Assembly: GCF_000757825.1 (NCBI RefSeq) | Contig: NZ_CP009451.1 | Location: forward strand, 3,410,001 to 3,474,000 | Source of the DNA: Cedecea neteri | GTDB taxonomy: Bacteria; Pseudomonadota; Gammaproteobacteria; Enterobacterales; Enterobacteriaceae | Reading direction: 5' to 3' | Length of the DNA stretch: 64,000 nt | Part shown: positions 17,317 through 24,918 of the stretch, one piece after another | Layout: each line of letters starts with the position of its first letter | How positions within the stretch are numbered: the stretch's first letter is position 1 | Translations under genes and position numbers: made by a program | The notes under the pieces: generated by a model | Told to the model about the DNA's origin: nothing | Databases searched by the model: none | Seen by the model: the letters and a program-made list of their open reading frames with translations, nothing else

Positions 17317-17333
17317 CCGACAAGACGGTATCT

Positions 17334-17716
17334 CTCTCAGAGGGAGAGGGGGAAAACAGCCAACGTGGAACATTGTTTATTCCCTCTCCTTTCCAGGGAG
17401 AGGGTGAGGGTAAAAATAAGAAGCGAGGCACGGTTCCGGCTTAAATCGCCTCCGTTTTCTCTCCGACTGGCCAGGGTCCGGACGTCGGGAACGGCCGGAG
17501 GCTGAGAGCGTCGGGAACGCATCTCAGGCGACCCAGGACTGGGAGATAAAACGGAGGTCTGCCGCTTTAGCGGTCGATTTATTTGGCCGGGAGTCCGGGG
17601 TCTCGGGGGAATGACGGTGATTCTCCCGAGACGTTCACCGGTTCGGTGGTGACATATGAAACTGTACTGGAAGTGAACGGAACCTTAGCCGATCTTTCAG
17701 AATGCTTATTTGTGAC
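17334..17716. repeat. right arm of long inverted-repeat element, copy A
   Basis: The first 75 bases (17338-17413) are the palindromic AGAGGGAGAGGG...CCAGGGAGAGGG block also found in copy B (29694-29775). The distal part mirrors the left arm: a hairpin TCTCGGGGGAAT / ATTCTCCCGAGA, then ACGTTCACCGGT, CTGGAAGTGAACGGAA and TATTTGTGAC. CCGCTTTAGCGG here corresponds to CCGCTGAAGCGG of the left arm. No gene is present in 17317-17749. Confidence 0.8.
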
Positions 17717-17749
17717 TAAGAGACAGCTCACCAGGAGAGGAACCATCTA

Positions 17750-19312
17750 TCAGTGGGCCGGCGGTTTTTTCATTAACGGAACCAGCATTGCAGCAATCAA
17801 AAAACCGATCATGATCAGATAAAAAGCATCCGAAAACGCCTGCGTTCGCGCCTCGCGCAGCGCGAGGGCAGAAAGGTTTTTTAGCGCCCCGCTGGTGGCG
17901 GCATCCGGCGATAAACCCTGCGCGGTGAGGCTTGCGGCGCCGCGCTGGACGAAATCCGTCATCGCCAGGTTAGCGGTGTTGAGATGGTCGGCCAGGCGGC
18001 TGTAGTGCAGATTGGTTCTGTCATTCAGCACCGTGCCGCACAGGGCGATGCCGATAGCGCCGCCCAGGTTACGCATCAAATTGAACAGGCCGGAGGCGAG
18101 CTTAAGTCGCGCAGGCGGCAGGCTGCCCAGGGTTAGCGTGACGGTTGGCGCAACGGCGAACTGCTGCGCAAGGCCTCGAAACGCCTGCGGAAGCAGCAGC
18201 TGATCGCCACCCCAGTCGTGGGTTATTGGCACAAAGCTGTACATCGAAATAGCAAAGCCAATAAGCCCTGCCATCAGCAGCCAGCGCAGGTCCACTCGGT
18301 TGGCCAGCCACGAATAAAACGGAATCGACATCACCTGGAACAGGCCGGTAGAAAACACGGCCAGGCCGATTTCCAGAGCGCTAAAGCCACGCACGGTGCC
18401 GAGATACAGTGGCGTTAAATAGATCGTGGCGAAAATGCCCACCCCGGCCATAAACGAGAAATAGCAGCCGAGGCTAAACGTTCTGTCTTTTAGCGCCCGG
18501 AGATCCATCACCGGCTGCGCGTGGCGCAGGGTTCGGATAATAAAGGCGATGCCGCACAGCAGCGCAATCCAGCCTGTGGTGGCGATGGTGCTGTCATCAA
18601 ACCAGCCCCAGCGCGGGCCTTCTTCCAGCGTGTATTCCAGGCACCCGAGCGAAGCCGCCAGCAGCAAAATACTGAAATAGTCAGCGCCGCGCAGCAGGGA
18701 AAAATCTGGGGTATCTACCTTCACCAGCAGCGGGACGGCGACGGCGATATAAATCCCCGGGATCACGTTAATAAAGAACAGCCAGTGCCAGTTAAAATTT
18801 TCGGTGATCCAGCCGCCCACGGTTGGGCCCAGCGTCGGTGCCAGAGAGGCCAGTCCGCCAATGGTCGCGGCGGCAATAACCCGCTGTTTGCCCTGGAAGA
18901 AGGCGAAAGCGGTGGTAAACACCAGCGGGATCATTGAACCGCCCGCCAGCCCCTGCAGGGCGCGAAACGCAATCATGCTTTGAATATTCCACGCCCAGCC
19001 GCACAGCAGGCTCATCAGCGTGAAGCCTGCCGCCGAGGCGGCAAACAGCCAGCGGGTGGACATCACCCTTGAGAGCCAGCCGGACAGCGGAATAATAATG
19101 ATCTCGGCGATCAGGTAGCTGGTCTGCACCCAGACGGTTTCGTCATCCCCAGCAGAAAGGCCGCCGCCGATGTCCCGCAGTGAAGCAGAAACGATTTGGA
19201 TATCAATCAGCGCAATAAACATCCCCACGCACATGCTGGCAAAGGCGAAGATCTTTTTTGCCATCGGCATAGAGATGCCCTGCGGCATCGGTGCGGCCTG
19301 AGCGGTGCTCAT
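17750..19312 (-). CDS. EmrB-like MFS multidrug exporter (DHA2, 14 helices)
   Basis: This 520-residue inner-membrane exporter of the EmrB/QacA family works with a membrane-fusion protein to move drugs across both membranes. DIQIVSASLRDIGGG is the helix-1 motif (LDxTIVNVA-like), PLSGWLSRVMSTRWLF is motif A and GPTVGGWITENFNWHWLFFINV is the antiporter motif C region. The ATG overlaps the stop of the EmrA-like gene by four bases (ATGA), so the two are translationally coupled. With the HxlR regulator they form an hxlR-emrA-emrB-type operon. The substrate is unknown. Confidence 0.9.
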   Translation of the reverse strand: MSTAQAAPMPQGISMPMAKKIFAFASMCVGMFIALIDIQIVSASLRDIGGGLSAGDDETVWVQTSYLIAEIIIIPLSGWLSRVMSTRWLFAASAAGFTLMSLLCGWAWNIQSMIAFRALQGLAGGSMIPLVFTTAFAFFQGKQRVIAAATIGGLASLAPTLGPTVGGWITENFNWHWLFFINVIPGIYIAVAVPLLVKVDTPDFSLLRGADYFSILLLAASLGCLEYTLEEGPRWGWFDDSTIATTGWIALLCGIAFIIRTLRHAQPVMDLRALKDRTFSLGCYFSFMAGVGIFATIYLTPLYLGTVRGFSALEIGLAVFSTGLFQVMSIPFYSWLANRVDLRWLLMAGLIGFAISMYSFVPITHDWGGDQLLLPQAFRGLAQQFAVAPTVTLTLGSLPPARLKLASGLFNLMRNLGGAIGIALCGTVLNDRTNLHYSRLADHLNTANLAMTDFVQRGAASLTAQGLSPDAATSGALKNLSALALREARTQAFSDAFYLIMIGFLIAAMLVPLMKKPPAH

Positions 19313-20352
19313 CGCGTACTCTTTTGATCGACGGTCACGATGACCGAGAGTCCCGGACGAAGCACATCCAGTTTTGCGCCGTCACCTTCCAGCGCGATCC
19401 GCACCGGCACGCGCTGGACGATTTTGGTGAAGTTGCCCGTGGCATTTTCCGCCGGGAGAATACTAAATCGAGAGCCGGTGGCAGGTGAAACGCTGGCGAT
19501 ATGCCCTTTAAAAGTGCGGTTCGGCAGCACGTCGGCGACGACGGTCACCGGCAAACCGGCACGCATATTTGCCAGCTGGTTCTCTTTGAAATTAGCGTCG
19601 ACCCACAGCCCGTGTGAAGGCACCAGCGAGAGCAGCTGCGTGCCGCTGGTGACGAACGAGCCTGACCATGCGCGGCGGTTGCCGATTACGCCGTCAAAGG
19701 GCGCGCGAATTTCCGTATAGCTGAGATTCAGCTTCGCCATGGTCAGATTAGCCTGCGCCTGTTCCAGCGCGGCCTGAGTTTGTTTTTCGCGCGCGTCCAG
19801 CACGGCCAGCTGGCGCTCGGCAACGGCTCTGTCCGCCTGAGCCTTGCCCTGTTCGGCCCGCGCCCGGCGATAATCCGCAGAGGCATTGTCGCGAATCTGG
19901 GCTGAAATCGCGCTTGAGGCTTCCAGCGCGTTATAGCGGCGGTTGTCGTTGGCTGACTTCTCCGTTGCCGCCGCTGCGGCAGCGACCGAGGCGGACGAAC
20001 CCTGGATAGTGGCCTGCTGCAGCCGGCGTGTCGCGGCAATATCCGCCAGCGCGGCCTGCTGAGCAGCAACTTCACCCTGCGCTTTTGTCAGTGCGGCCTG
20101 GTAGTCGCGGTCATCAATGCGAATAAGCAGGTCGCCTTTTTTCACCGCCATGTTGTCCTGCACGGCAATCTGCTGAATGTAGCCGGACACTTTAGTCGAG
20201 ATAGCGCTGATATCGCCCCCGATATAGGCGTCGTCAGTGGACTGAATAAAACGCCCGCTGTGCCACCACCAGGCGCCGTAGCCTGCCGCCGCTAACACCG
20301 CTGCGCCGAGGGCGGTCAGCGTAATCAATTTTTTCTTATGGGCGGCGTTCAT
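19309..20352 (-). CDS. EmrA/HlyD-type membrane fusion protein
   Basis: This periplasmic adaptor of a tripartite efflux pump is 347 residues long. One N-terminal membrane anchor (about 10-30, ITLTALGAAVLAAAGYGAWWW) is followed by the biotinyl-lipoyl-like half motif STDDAYIGGDISAISTKVSGYI. A long alanine/glutamine-rich alpha-helical hairpin (about 85-190) comes next, then the second lipoyl half APFDGVIGNRRAWSGSFV and a beta-barrel. The ATG at 20352 overlaps the regulator stop (TGATG), and a GTG three bases earlier is also possible. It is coupled to the downstream EmrB-like gene. An outer-membrane TolC would have to be supplied from elsewhere. Confidence 0.9.
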   Translation of the reverse strand: MNAAHKKKLITLTALGAAVLAAAGYGAWWWHSGRFIQSTDDAYIGGDISAISTKVSGYIQQIAVQDNMAVKKGDLLIRIDDRDYQAALTKAQGEVAAQQAALADIAATRRLQQATIQGSSASVAAAAAATEKSANDNRRYNALEASSAISAQIRDNASADYRRARAEQGKAQADRAVAERQLAVLDAREKQTQAALEQAQANLTMAKLNLSYTEIRAPFDGVIGNRRAWSGSFVTSGTQLLSLVPSHGLWVDANFKENQLANMRAGLPVTVVADVLPNRTFKGHIASVSPATGSRFSILPAENATGNFTKIVQRVPVRIALEGDGAKLDVLRPGLSVIVTVDQKSTR

Positions 20353-20894
20353 CACTGGGGTTCTCTGTACGGTTCTGGCTGGAATTTAAGCCCGGTGTCA
20401 CCGGCGTGCTTGCGCTGCAGGTAGTCGTGGCGGTACTTCATCATTGGCGAGGCGGCCGGGCCCGGCACCATGGTGTATTTTCCGGGAACAATAGGCTCCC
20501 CGGTTTCTTTGTCGGCGAGGATGGGTTCCACCGGGCGCTGGGTTTCGCTTTCTACCAGCTGCATCTGCCGCCCTTCTGGGGCGAAATGGCGATTCCCCCA
20601 TTCAGCCAGCGCCAGCAGCACCATGCGGAAGTCGCGCCCGCGCTGGGTGAGATGGTACTCATAGCGAGGCGGCGAACTGCTGTAGCAAACCTTTTCCAGC
20701 AAACCGTCGTCGACCAGCTCCTTCAGGCGCCGCGAGAGAATATTGGGCGCGACGTTACTGCTTTTTTGGAACTCGTCGAAGCGGGTAAAACCGGCTAATG
20801 CGTCCCGAAGGATCATGATGCTCCAGCTGTCGCCGATGCGGCCGAGGCTGCGGGCGATGGGGCAGGGGGCGCTGCAAAGAGGTTCGTTTTTCAT
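20352..20894 (-). CDS. HxlR-family transcriptional regulator
   Basis: This 180-residue winged-helix regulator of the HxlR (MarR-like) family has an N-terminal cysteine (CPIARSLGRIGDSWSIMILRDAL) that often senses thiol-reactive compounds. The DNA-binding part is FDEFQKSSNVAPNILSRRLKELVDDGLLEK followed by the wing SSSPPRYEYHLTQRG. A C-terminal extension of about 60 residues is predicted to be polar. The start at 20894 is preferred over the TTG at 20957, which has no ribosome site and would place the operator inside the gene. It is the first gene of the efflux operon and probably represses it in response to the exported compound. Confidence 0.85.
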   Translation of the reverse strand: MKNEPLCSAPCPIARSLGRIGDSWSIMILRDALAGFTRFDEFQKSSNVAPNILSRRLKELVDDGLLEKVCYSSSPPRYEYHLTQRGRDFRMVLLALAEWGNRHFAPEGRQMQLVESETQRPVEPILADKETGEPIVPGKYTMVPGPAASPMMKYRHDYLQRKHAGDTGLKFQPEPYREPQ

Positions 20895-20937
20895 GGATCG
20901 ATCCGATGGCGGGTTATCGTCTGGCGACAAATTGACA

Positions 20938-20964
20938 TAGTGACTATCAAAATGCAAGTCACTA
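20938..20964. promoter_or_regulatory. candidate HxlR operator
   Basis: A perfect 8-bp inverted repeat, TAGTGACT and AGTCACTA, separated by 11 bases, lies 44 bases upstream of the hxlR-type start codon. Its position and symmetry suit autoregulation of the hxlR-emrA-emrB operon. Confidence 0.6.
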
Positions 20965-21170
20965 AGGGTCTGACAGCTGTGCTACATTGTTGGTGTCATA
21001 ACGTCGCGGATATATTCAGAAAGTCGTCGCTCTTAAACGAAAAGTGCGGCTTTAAAACCCTTCCAGTTGCCTTATGTCGAGATATAACTCTAATCTTTTT
21101 TGCTGGATGGATTTTCCATAAATCCAGGTAATAAATAATATACCCGCCCGAGCCATTTACAGGATTACCT

Positions 21171-22334
21171 ATGCTTAAGAATGCAAGCGTTCGAAGCGTC
21201 ATTGCCCTTTTCTTGGCTGTATCCTTTTTAGTTATTGATCTTTTGGCGTTCGCTTTATCCGCAAATGTTACAATTTTAGCCATGCTTAATATTGCATGGG
21301 TGGCGATACTCTTCACTCTCTGGACGTACATGACGATATATCTTGTACGACCGATTAATCATGTTAAGAGAAGTATTGATGAAATTAACTCGGGGAATTT
21401 ATCGGTACATATCCCTGAGTTTGGTAATAATTGCGCCGGGCGATTAATACCTGGCATAAATACGCTTTCGGCTGAAATTACGACCCTGGTGATGGATATT
21501 CGTAAATCTTCTCAGTCGGCCAAACTGCTGTCCGAAAGCCTGGCGCAGCAAAGCGCTACGCTGTCGGTCAAAACCGAGCAGCAGTCAGCAATGCTGATTC
21601 AAACGGCCTCCAGCATGGAGCAAATTTCGGCAGGGACTAAAAATAATGCCGACAGCACCCGCCAGCTGAGCGGGATTACCAGCGGTGCGCATCGCTCGGC
21701 TAATCACGGCAGCGACCTGATGCAGAAGCTGACCACCAACATGACCTCAATAACCGACTGTGCCAACAAGATGACGGAAATTATCACCATCATCGACAGC
21801 ATCGCCTTCCAGACCAACATTCTGGCGCTGAATGCGGCGGTTGAAGCGGCCCGTGCCGGTGAGCATGGCAAAGGATTTGCGGTGGTCGCCGGTGAGGTCA
21901 GAAACCTGGCCCATAAAAGCTCGGAATCGGCCAAGAACATCAAGTCGTTAATTGATATTACCAACCAAAATGTTTTGCAGGGCGCAAGCCTCGTCTCCGA
22001 AGCGGAAAAAAATATGAAGGATATTGTTTCCGGCTCAGAAAATATCGACGACCTGATGGGCCATATATTTATTTCCACTAACGAACAGGAAAAAGGGATT
22101 CAGCAAATTACCACGGCGTTGTCCGAACTGGAGAAAGTCACCCAGGGGAACGTCGCGGTTGTCGAAGAGCTGGCGGGTTCTTCAGAAGTGCTGAATAAAC
22201 AGGTCTTCGAGCTGGAAAAAAGAACTAACGGTTTACATCTGGGCGACAGCGATGAGGCGAGAGTAATATTACCGACGCCGCCAGCGCCGCGCAGAATGTT
22301 AAAAAAAGAAGAAGAACACTGGCAGACATTTTAA
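21171..22334 (+). CDS. methyl-accepting chemotaxis protein lacking a periplasmic sensor domain
   Basis: This 387-residue chemoreceptor has two membrane helices (about 8-28 and 33-58) separated by only a few residues, so there is no periplasmic ligand-binding domain. A HAMP domain (about 59-110) and the cytoplasmic methyl-accepting coiled coil follow. The kinase-contact hairpin tip [20 protein letters not shown] lies near residues 207-227. The last five residues are HWQTF, which corresponds to the NWETF tether that binds CheR and CheB in Tar and Tsr. It should signal through CheA/CheW and is probably a high-abundance-type receptor able to assist its own methylation. What it senses is unclear and may be membrane or cytoplasmic. 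Confidence 0.92.
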   Translation: MLKNASVRSVIALFLAVSFLVIDLLAFALSANVTILAMLNIAWVAILFTLWTYMTIYLVRPINHVKRSIDEINSGNLSVHIPEFGNNCAGRLIPGINTLSAEITTLVMDIRKSSQSAKLLSESLAQQSATLSVKTEQQSAMLIQTASSMEQISAGTKNNADSTRQLSGITSGAHRSANHGSDLMQKLTTNMTSITDCANKMTEIITIIDSIAFQTNILALNAAVEAARAGEHGKGFAVVAGEVRNLAHKSSESAKNIKSLIDITNQNVLQGASLVSEAEKNMKDIVSGSENIDDLMGHIFISTNEQEKGIQQITTALSELEKVTQGNVAVVEELAGSSEVLNKQVFELEKRTNGLHLGDSDEARVILPTPPAPRRMLKKEEEHWQTF

Positions 22335-22355
22335 AATTTAGTCTTTTTTCGAAAA

Positions 22356-22389
22356 AAAAGCCCTGGGGTATTACTGCTCCGGGGCTTTT
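22356..22389 (+). terminator. intrinsic terminator after chemoreceptor gene
   Basis: AAAAGCCC pairs with GGGCTTTT, with additional G-C pairs possible inside, and the hairpin ends in a T-tract. It lies 22 bases after the stop. The rest of the 355-base gap up to 22689 holds only the SDR promoter region. Confidence 0.8.
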
Positions 22390-22568
22390 ATTATTGATGC
22401 GTTGTTTATTGTGGCGTGGGTAGCGTTGAAGGATGCCTTCCAGACCAATGTGCCGTGTTATCGGCCAGGCTCGCTGCCACATCAAAAAAATCTTGTCTCA
22501 GCGGATTGATAAACCAGTCTTTTCTTCTCTGCCTGGCTTAACCAATGGATAAATTTCACGCCCGCGTA

Positions 22569-22614
22569 TTGCAAATTAAATCACCAGTTCTATAATTGAG
22601 TGAGTGGTCAGTCA
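22569..22614 (+). promoter_or_regulatory. promoter and candidate TetR operator for SDR-TetR module
   Basis: TTGCAA (22569-22574) and a consensus TATAAT (22591-22596) are separated by 16 bases. The imperfect palindrome TGAGTGGTCAGTCA (22601-22614) begins 4 bases after the -10 box and so covers the start point. This layout suggests a repressor operator, probably for the TetR protein encoded at 23646. Confidence 0.6.
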
Positions 22615-22689
22615 TTTAATGATGGCCACAACACTCACAACAGACAGCCGCCAGGCCACGCGCCGCGCTTATCAACCGAGGATACAAAG

Positions 22690-23541
22690 ATGACGTCTAA
22701 AACTGAAAAGTGGTTTATTACCGGAGCTTCCGGTGGCCTGGGCCTGGCGCTGACCCGTCGCGTGCTGGAGGCGGGCAATACCGTCGTGGCCGCGGTACGT
22801 AATCCTGCCGCTTTGGCCGAGCTGCAGCAGCAGTTTGCCGGGCAGCTCATCGTTGAAAAACTGGACGTGACCGACTATGCCAGCCTGCCTGCCATCGCTC
22901 AAAAGCACGGCGATAGCGATGTCATCGTCAATAACGCCGGCGGGGCGATTATCGGGGCGATGGAAGAGTTCACCGGGCAGGAAATCGAGCATCAGTTTGC
23001 CCTGAATCTGCTTTCCCCGGTGCACATCACCCGCGCATTCCTGCCTGCGTTACGTGCTAAAAAACAAGGGCGGCTGATCTATATCACCAGCATGGGCGGC
23101 CGTGTTGCCTTCCCCGGTGGGGCCTTCTACCATGCGGCAAAATATGGCCTGGAAGGGTTTGCCGAAAGCACGGCGCAGGAAGTGGCGGAGTTCAATATCA
23201 AGGTGCAAATCATTGAGCCCGGTTCGATCAAAACTAACTTCCAGGCGAACGTGCGCTGGACCGAAGAGTCCGACGCCTACAAAAATGGCACCGTGGGCCA
23301 GCTGCGCCGCTGGATTGCCGAGCATGGTGAAGAAAGCAACGCCGGTGACCCTCAGAAAATGGCCGATGCTATTTTCACGCTGAGCCAGCAGGCCGAACCG
23401 CCGCTGAGAACCGTGCTGGGTGCCGATGCTTTCCAGATCCTCAAAGGCAGCTATGAGAAGAGCCTGCAGTCGCTGGAGGAGCAAAAAGCGGTGTCTGTCT
23501 CGGTGGTGATTGAAGGCAAAACCGGATTTATTCCCGAGTAA
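22690..23541 (+). CDS. short-chain dehydrogenase/reductase (SDR)
   Basis: This is a 283-residue classical SDR oxidoreductase. The nucleotide-binding TGASGGLG (residues 11-18) and the NNAGG segment are present. The catalytic Tyr147-x-x-x-Lys151 lies in YHAAKYG, with a serine in the preceding YITSMGG. The start at 22690 follows GAGG, and the longer frame begins inside the promoter. The next gene is a TetR regulator and then an NAD-binding protein, all in one direction, which suggests an inducible detoxification operon. The substrate is unknown. Confidence 0.88.
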   Translation: MTSKTEKWFITGASGGLGLALTRRVLEAGNTVVAAVRNPAALAELQQQFAGQLIVEKLDVTDYASLPAIAQKHGDSDVIVNNAGGAIIGAMEEFTGQEIEHQFALNLLSPVHITRAFLPALRAKKQGRLIYITSMGGRVAFPGGAFYHAAKYGLEGFAESTAQEVAEFNIKVQIIEPGSIKTNFQANVRWTEESDAYKNGTVGQLRRWIAEHGEESNAGDPQKMADAIFTLSQQAEPPLRTVLGADAFQILKGSYEKSLQSLEEQKAVSVSVVIEGKTGFIPE

Positions 23542-23645
23542 TGTTTTCGGCCCCCGCCGGGTGTGAATGCGGGGGCAAAGCTCAAACCCTGGCGGCGAAA
23601 TCTATTACACTGTGCGGAGATTTTATTAACCCCGGAGACGTTGGA

Positions 23646-24215
23646 ATGGCAAGACCCCTAAGCCCGCAAAAACAGGCGGCACTTCTGGATGCAGCGGTAG
23701 AAATTGTTGCGCAGAGCGGTCTGTCGGCTACAACGGCCAGCATTGCAAAACGGGCGGGGGTGGCGGTTGGCACGCTGTTTACCTACTTCCCCACCAAAGA
23801 GCAGTTGCTAAACGAAGTCTATTTAATGCTGAAGCAGGATATGTCCGACCTGCTGGTGACCGGCTACCCAAAAGATGCCGACTTCCGCACGCAGATTTTA
23901 CACATCTGGCGAGGTTACACGGAATGGGCGCTGCTCAATCCTCAAGGCAAGCAGGTGCTCAGGCTGCTGACGGTGTCGGATCTGCTGACGCCGGAAACGC
24001 TCGCCAGCACGCCAGAGGCGCTGAACCAGGCGGATAAAATGTTTGATGAGGCGATAAAGCAGTCGCTGTTTGTCACCGACAGTAAAACGTTTATCTACGC
24101 CATTATTCAAAATATTTCCGATGCCACCAGCGAGCAAATCGCCAGGCATCCGGCAGATAAAGAGACATTGTTGCAGCTTGGCTTTCGCATGATGTGGAAC
24201 GCGATTGCGGCTTAA
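23646..24215 (+). CDS. TetR-family transcriptional regulator
   Basis: This 189-residue repressor-type regulator has an N-terminal TetR helix-turn-helix (LDAAVEIVAQSGLSATTASIAKRAGVAVGTLFTYFPTKEQLLN) and a variable ligand-binding C-terminal part. The ATG at 23646 gives the typical start MARPLSPQKQ, and GGAGACG lies upstream. It sits between the SDR gene and the NAD-binding protein gene and probably controls both through the operator-like palindrome at 22601-22614. Confidence 0.9.
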   Translation: MARPLSPQKQAALLDAAVEIVAQSGLSATTASIAKRAGVAVGTLFTYFPTKEQLLNEVYLMLKQDMSDLLVTGYPKDADFRTQILHIWRGYTEWALLNPQGKQVLRLLTVSDLLTPETLASTPEALNQADKMFDEAIKQSLFVTDSKTFIYAIIQNISDATSEQIARHPADKETLLQLGFRMMWNAIAA

Positions 24216-24240
24216 CTCATCAAGTTTCCAGGAAAGAGCC

Positions 24241-24918
24241 ATGAAAATTGTGATTGTAGGTTCCGGCGGTATGGTCGGGCAGGGCGTGCTGCTGGCAAGC
24301 CTGGCGGCAAAAGACGTCAGCGACATTATCCTGCTCGTCAGGAAGCAGCCTGAAGGTGAGCATGACCCCCGCATCCACTATGTGGTGAACGGCGATCTGA
24401 TGGATTTCGATGCTGCCGACCCGCTGTTCAGCGACGTTGATGCGTGTTTCTTCTGCGCTGGGATCAGCTCCTCTGGCGTCAGTGAAGCGGTGTACAGACG
24501 TATGACCTACGACATGACGCTGCAGGTTGCAGAGCAGCTGAAATCCCAAAGCCCGCAGATGAAGTTTGTTTATGTCTCCGGCGCGGGTGCAGACAGCAGC
24601 GGAAAGAGTTCGCAGATGTGGGCTCGCGTGCGGGGAGAAGTGGAAAACAAATTGCTGGCGCTGTTCCCGGGCAACGCTGCCATTTTCCGTCCGGCGTTTA
24701 TTCTGCCGACGCCGGAAGTGCAGTCCCGGACTCCTGCATACCGGGCTTTATATACCGTCATTGCCCCAGTGATGCGCCTTATCAGCGCCACCACCGGGAA
24801 GCGCTTTTTGTCGATTATCGACATCGGCAACGCGATGCTGAACATCACGCGTTTTGGCGTGAATAAAACCATCATGGCGAAGCCGGACATAGTGGCCTGC
24901 GCCGACCGCCGCAGCTAA
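24241..24918 (+). CDS. NAD(P)-binding Rossmann-fold protein (epimerase/atypical SDR)
   Basis: This 225-residue protein begins with the dinucleotide-binding MKIVIVGSGGMVGQGVL and resembles NAD-dependent epimerase/dehydratase-like oxidoreductases that act on small molecules. VYVSGAGADSSG corresponds to the central strand before the active site. CAGGAAAGAG lies just before the ATG. It is the last gene of the SDR-TetR-oxidoreductase set and overlaps the convergent TetA-like gene by four bases. The substrate is unknown. Confidence 0.8.
   Translation: MKIVIVGSGGMVGQGVLLASLAAKDVSDIILLVRKQPEGEHDPRIHYVVNGDLMDFDAADPLFSDVDACFFCAGISSSGVSEAVYRRMTYDMTLQVAEQLKSQSPQMKFVYVSGAGADSSGKSSQMWARVRGEVENKLLALFPGNAAIFRPAFILPTPEVQSRTPAYRALYTVIAPVMRLISATTGKRFLSIIDIGNAMLNITRFGVNKTIMAKPDIVACADRRS

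Larger units (their letters stand above)
16134..17333 (+). mobile_element. IS110-family insertion sequence, about 1.2 kb, with bridge RNA
   Basis: The boundaries come from comparison with the uninterrupted repeat copy at 29684-29694, where GGCC-CT-CTCCC is continuous. Here GGCC-CT ends at 16133, and CT (17332-17333) followed by CTCTC resumes after the transposase, one base different from the empty site. A CT core at both edges, no terminal inverted repeats, a long 5' non-coding end (about 220 bases) and a short 3' end are the IS110-group layout. The element encodes one DEDD transposase and a structured bridge RNA and looks intact. Confidence 0.85.

Noticed and set aside
16134..17333. Terminal inverted repeats of the IS110 element
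   Set aside because: The inverted repeats at 15821-15873 and 17667-17716 belong to the host repeat element, as shown by their presence at the ends of copy B, which has no transposase.
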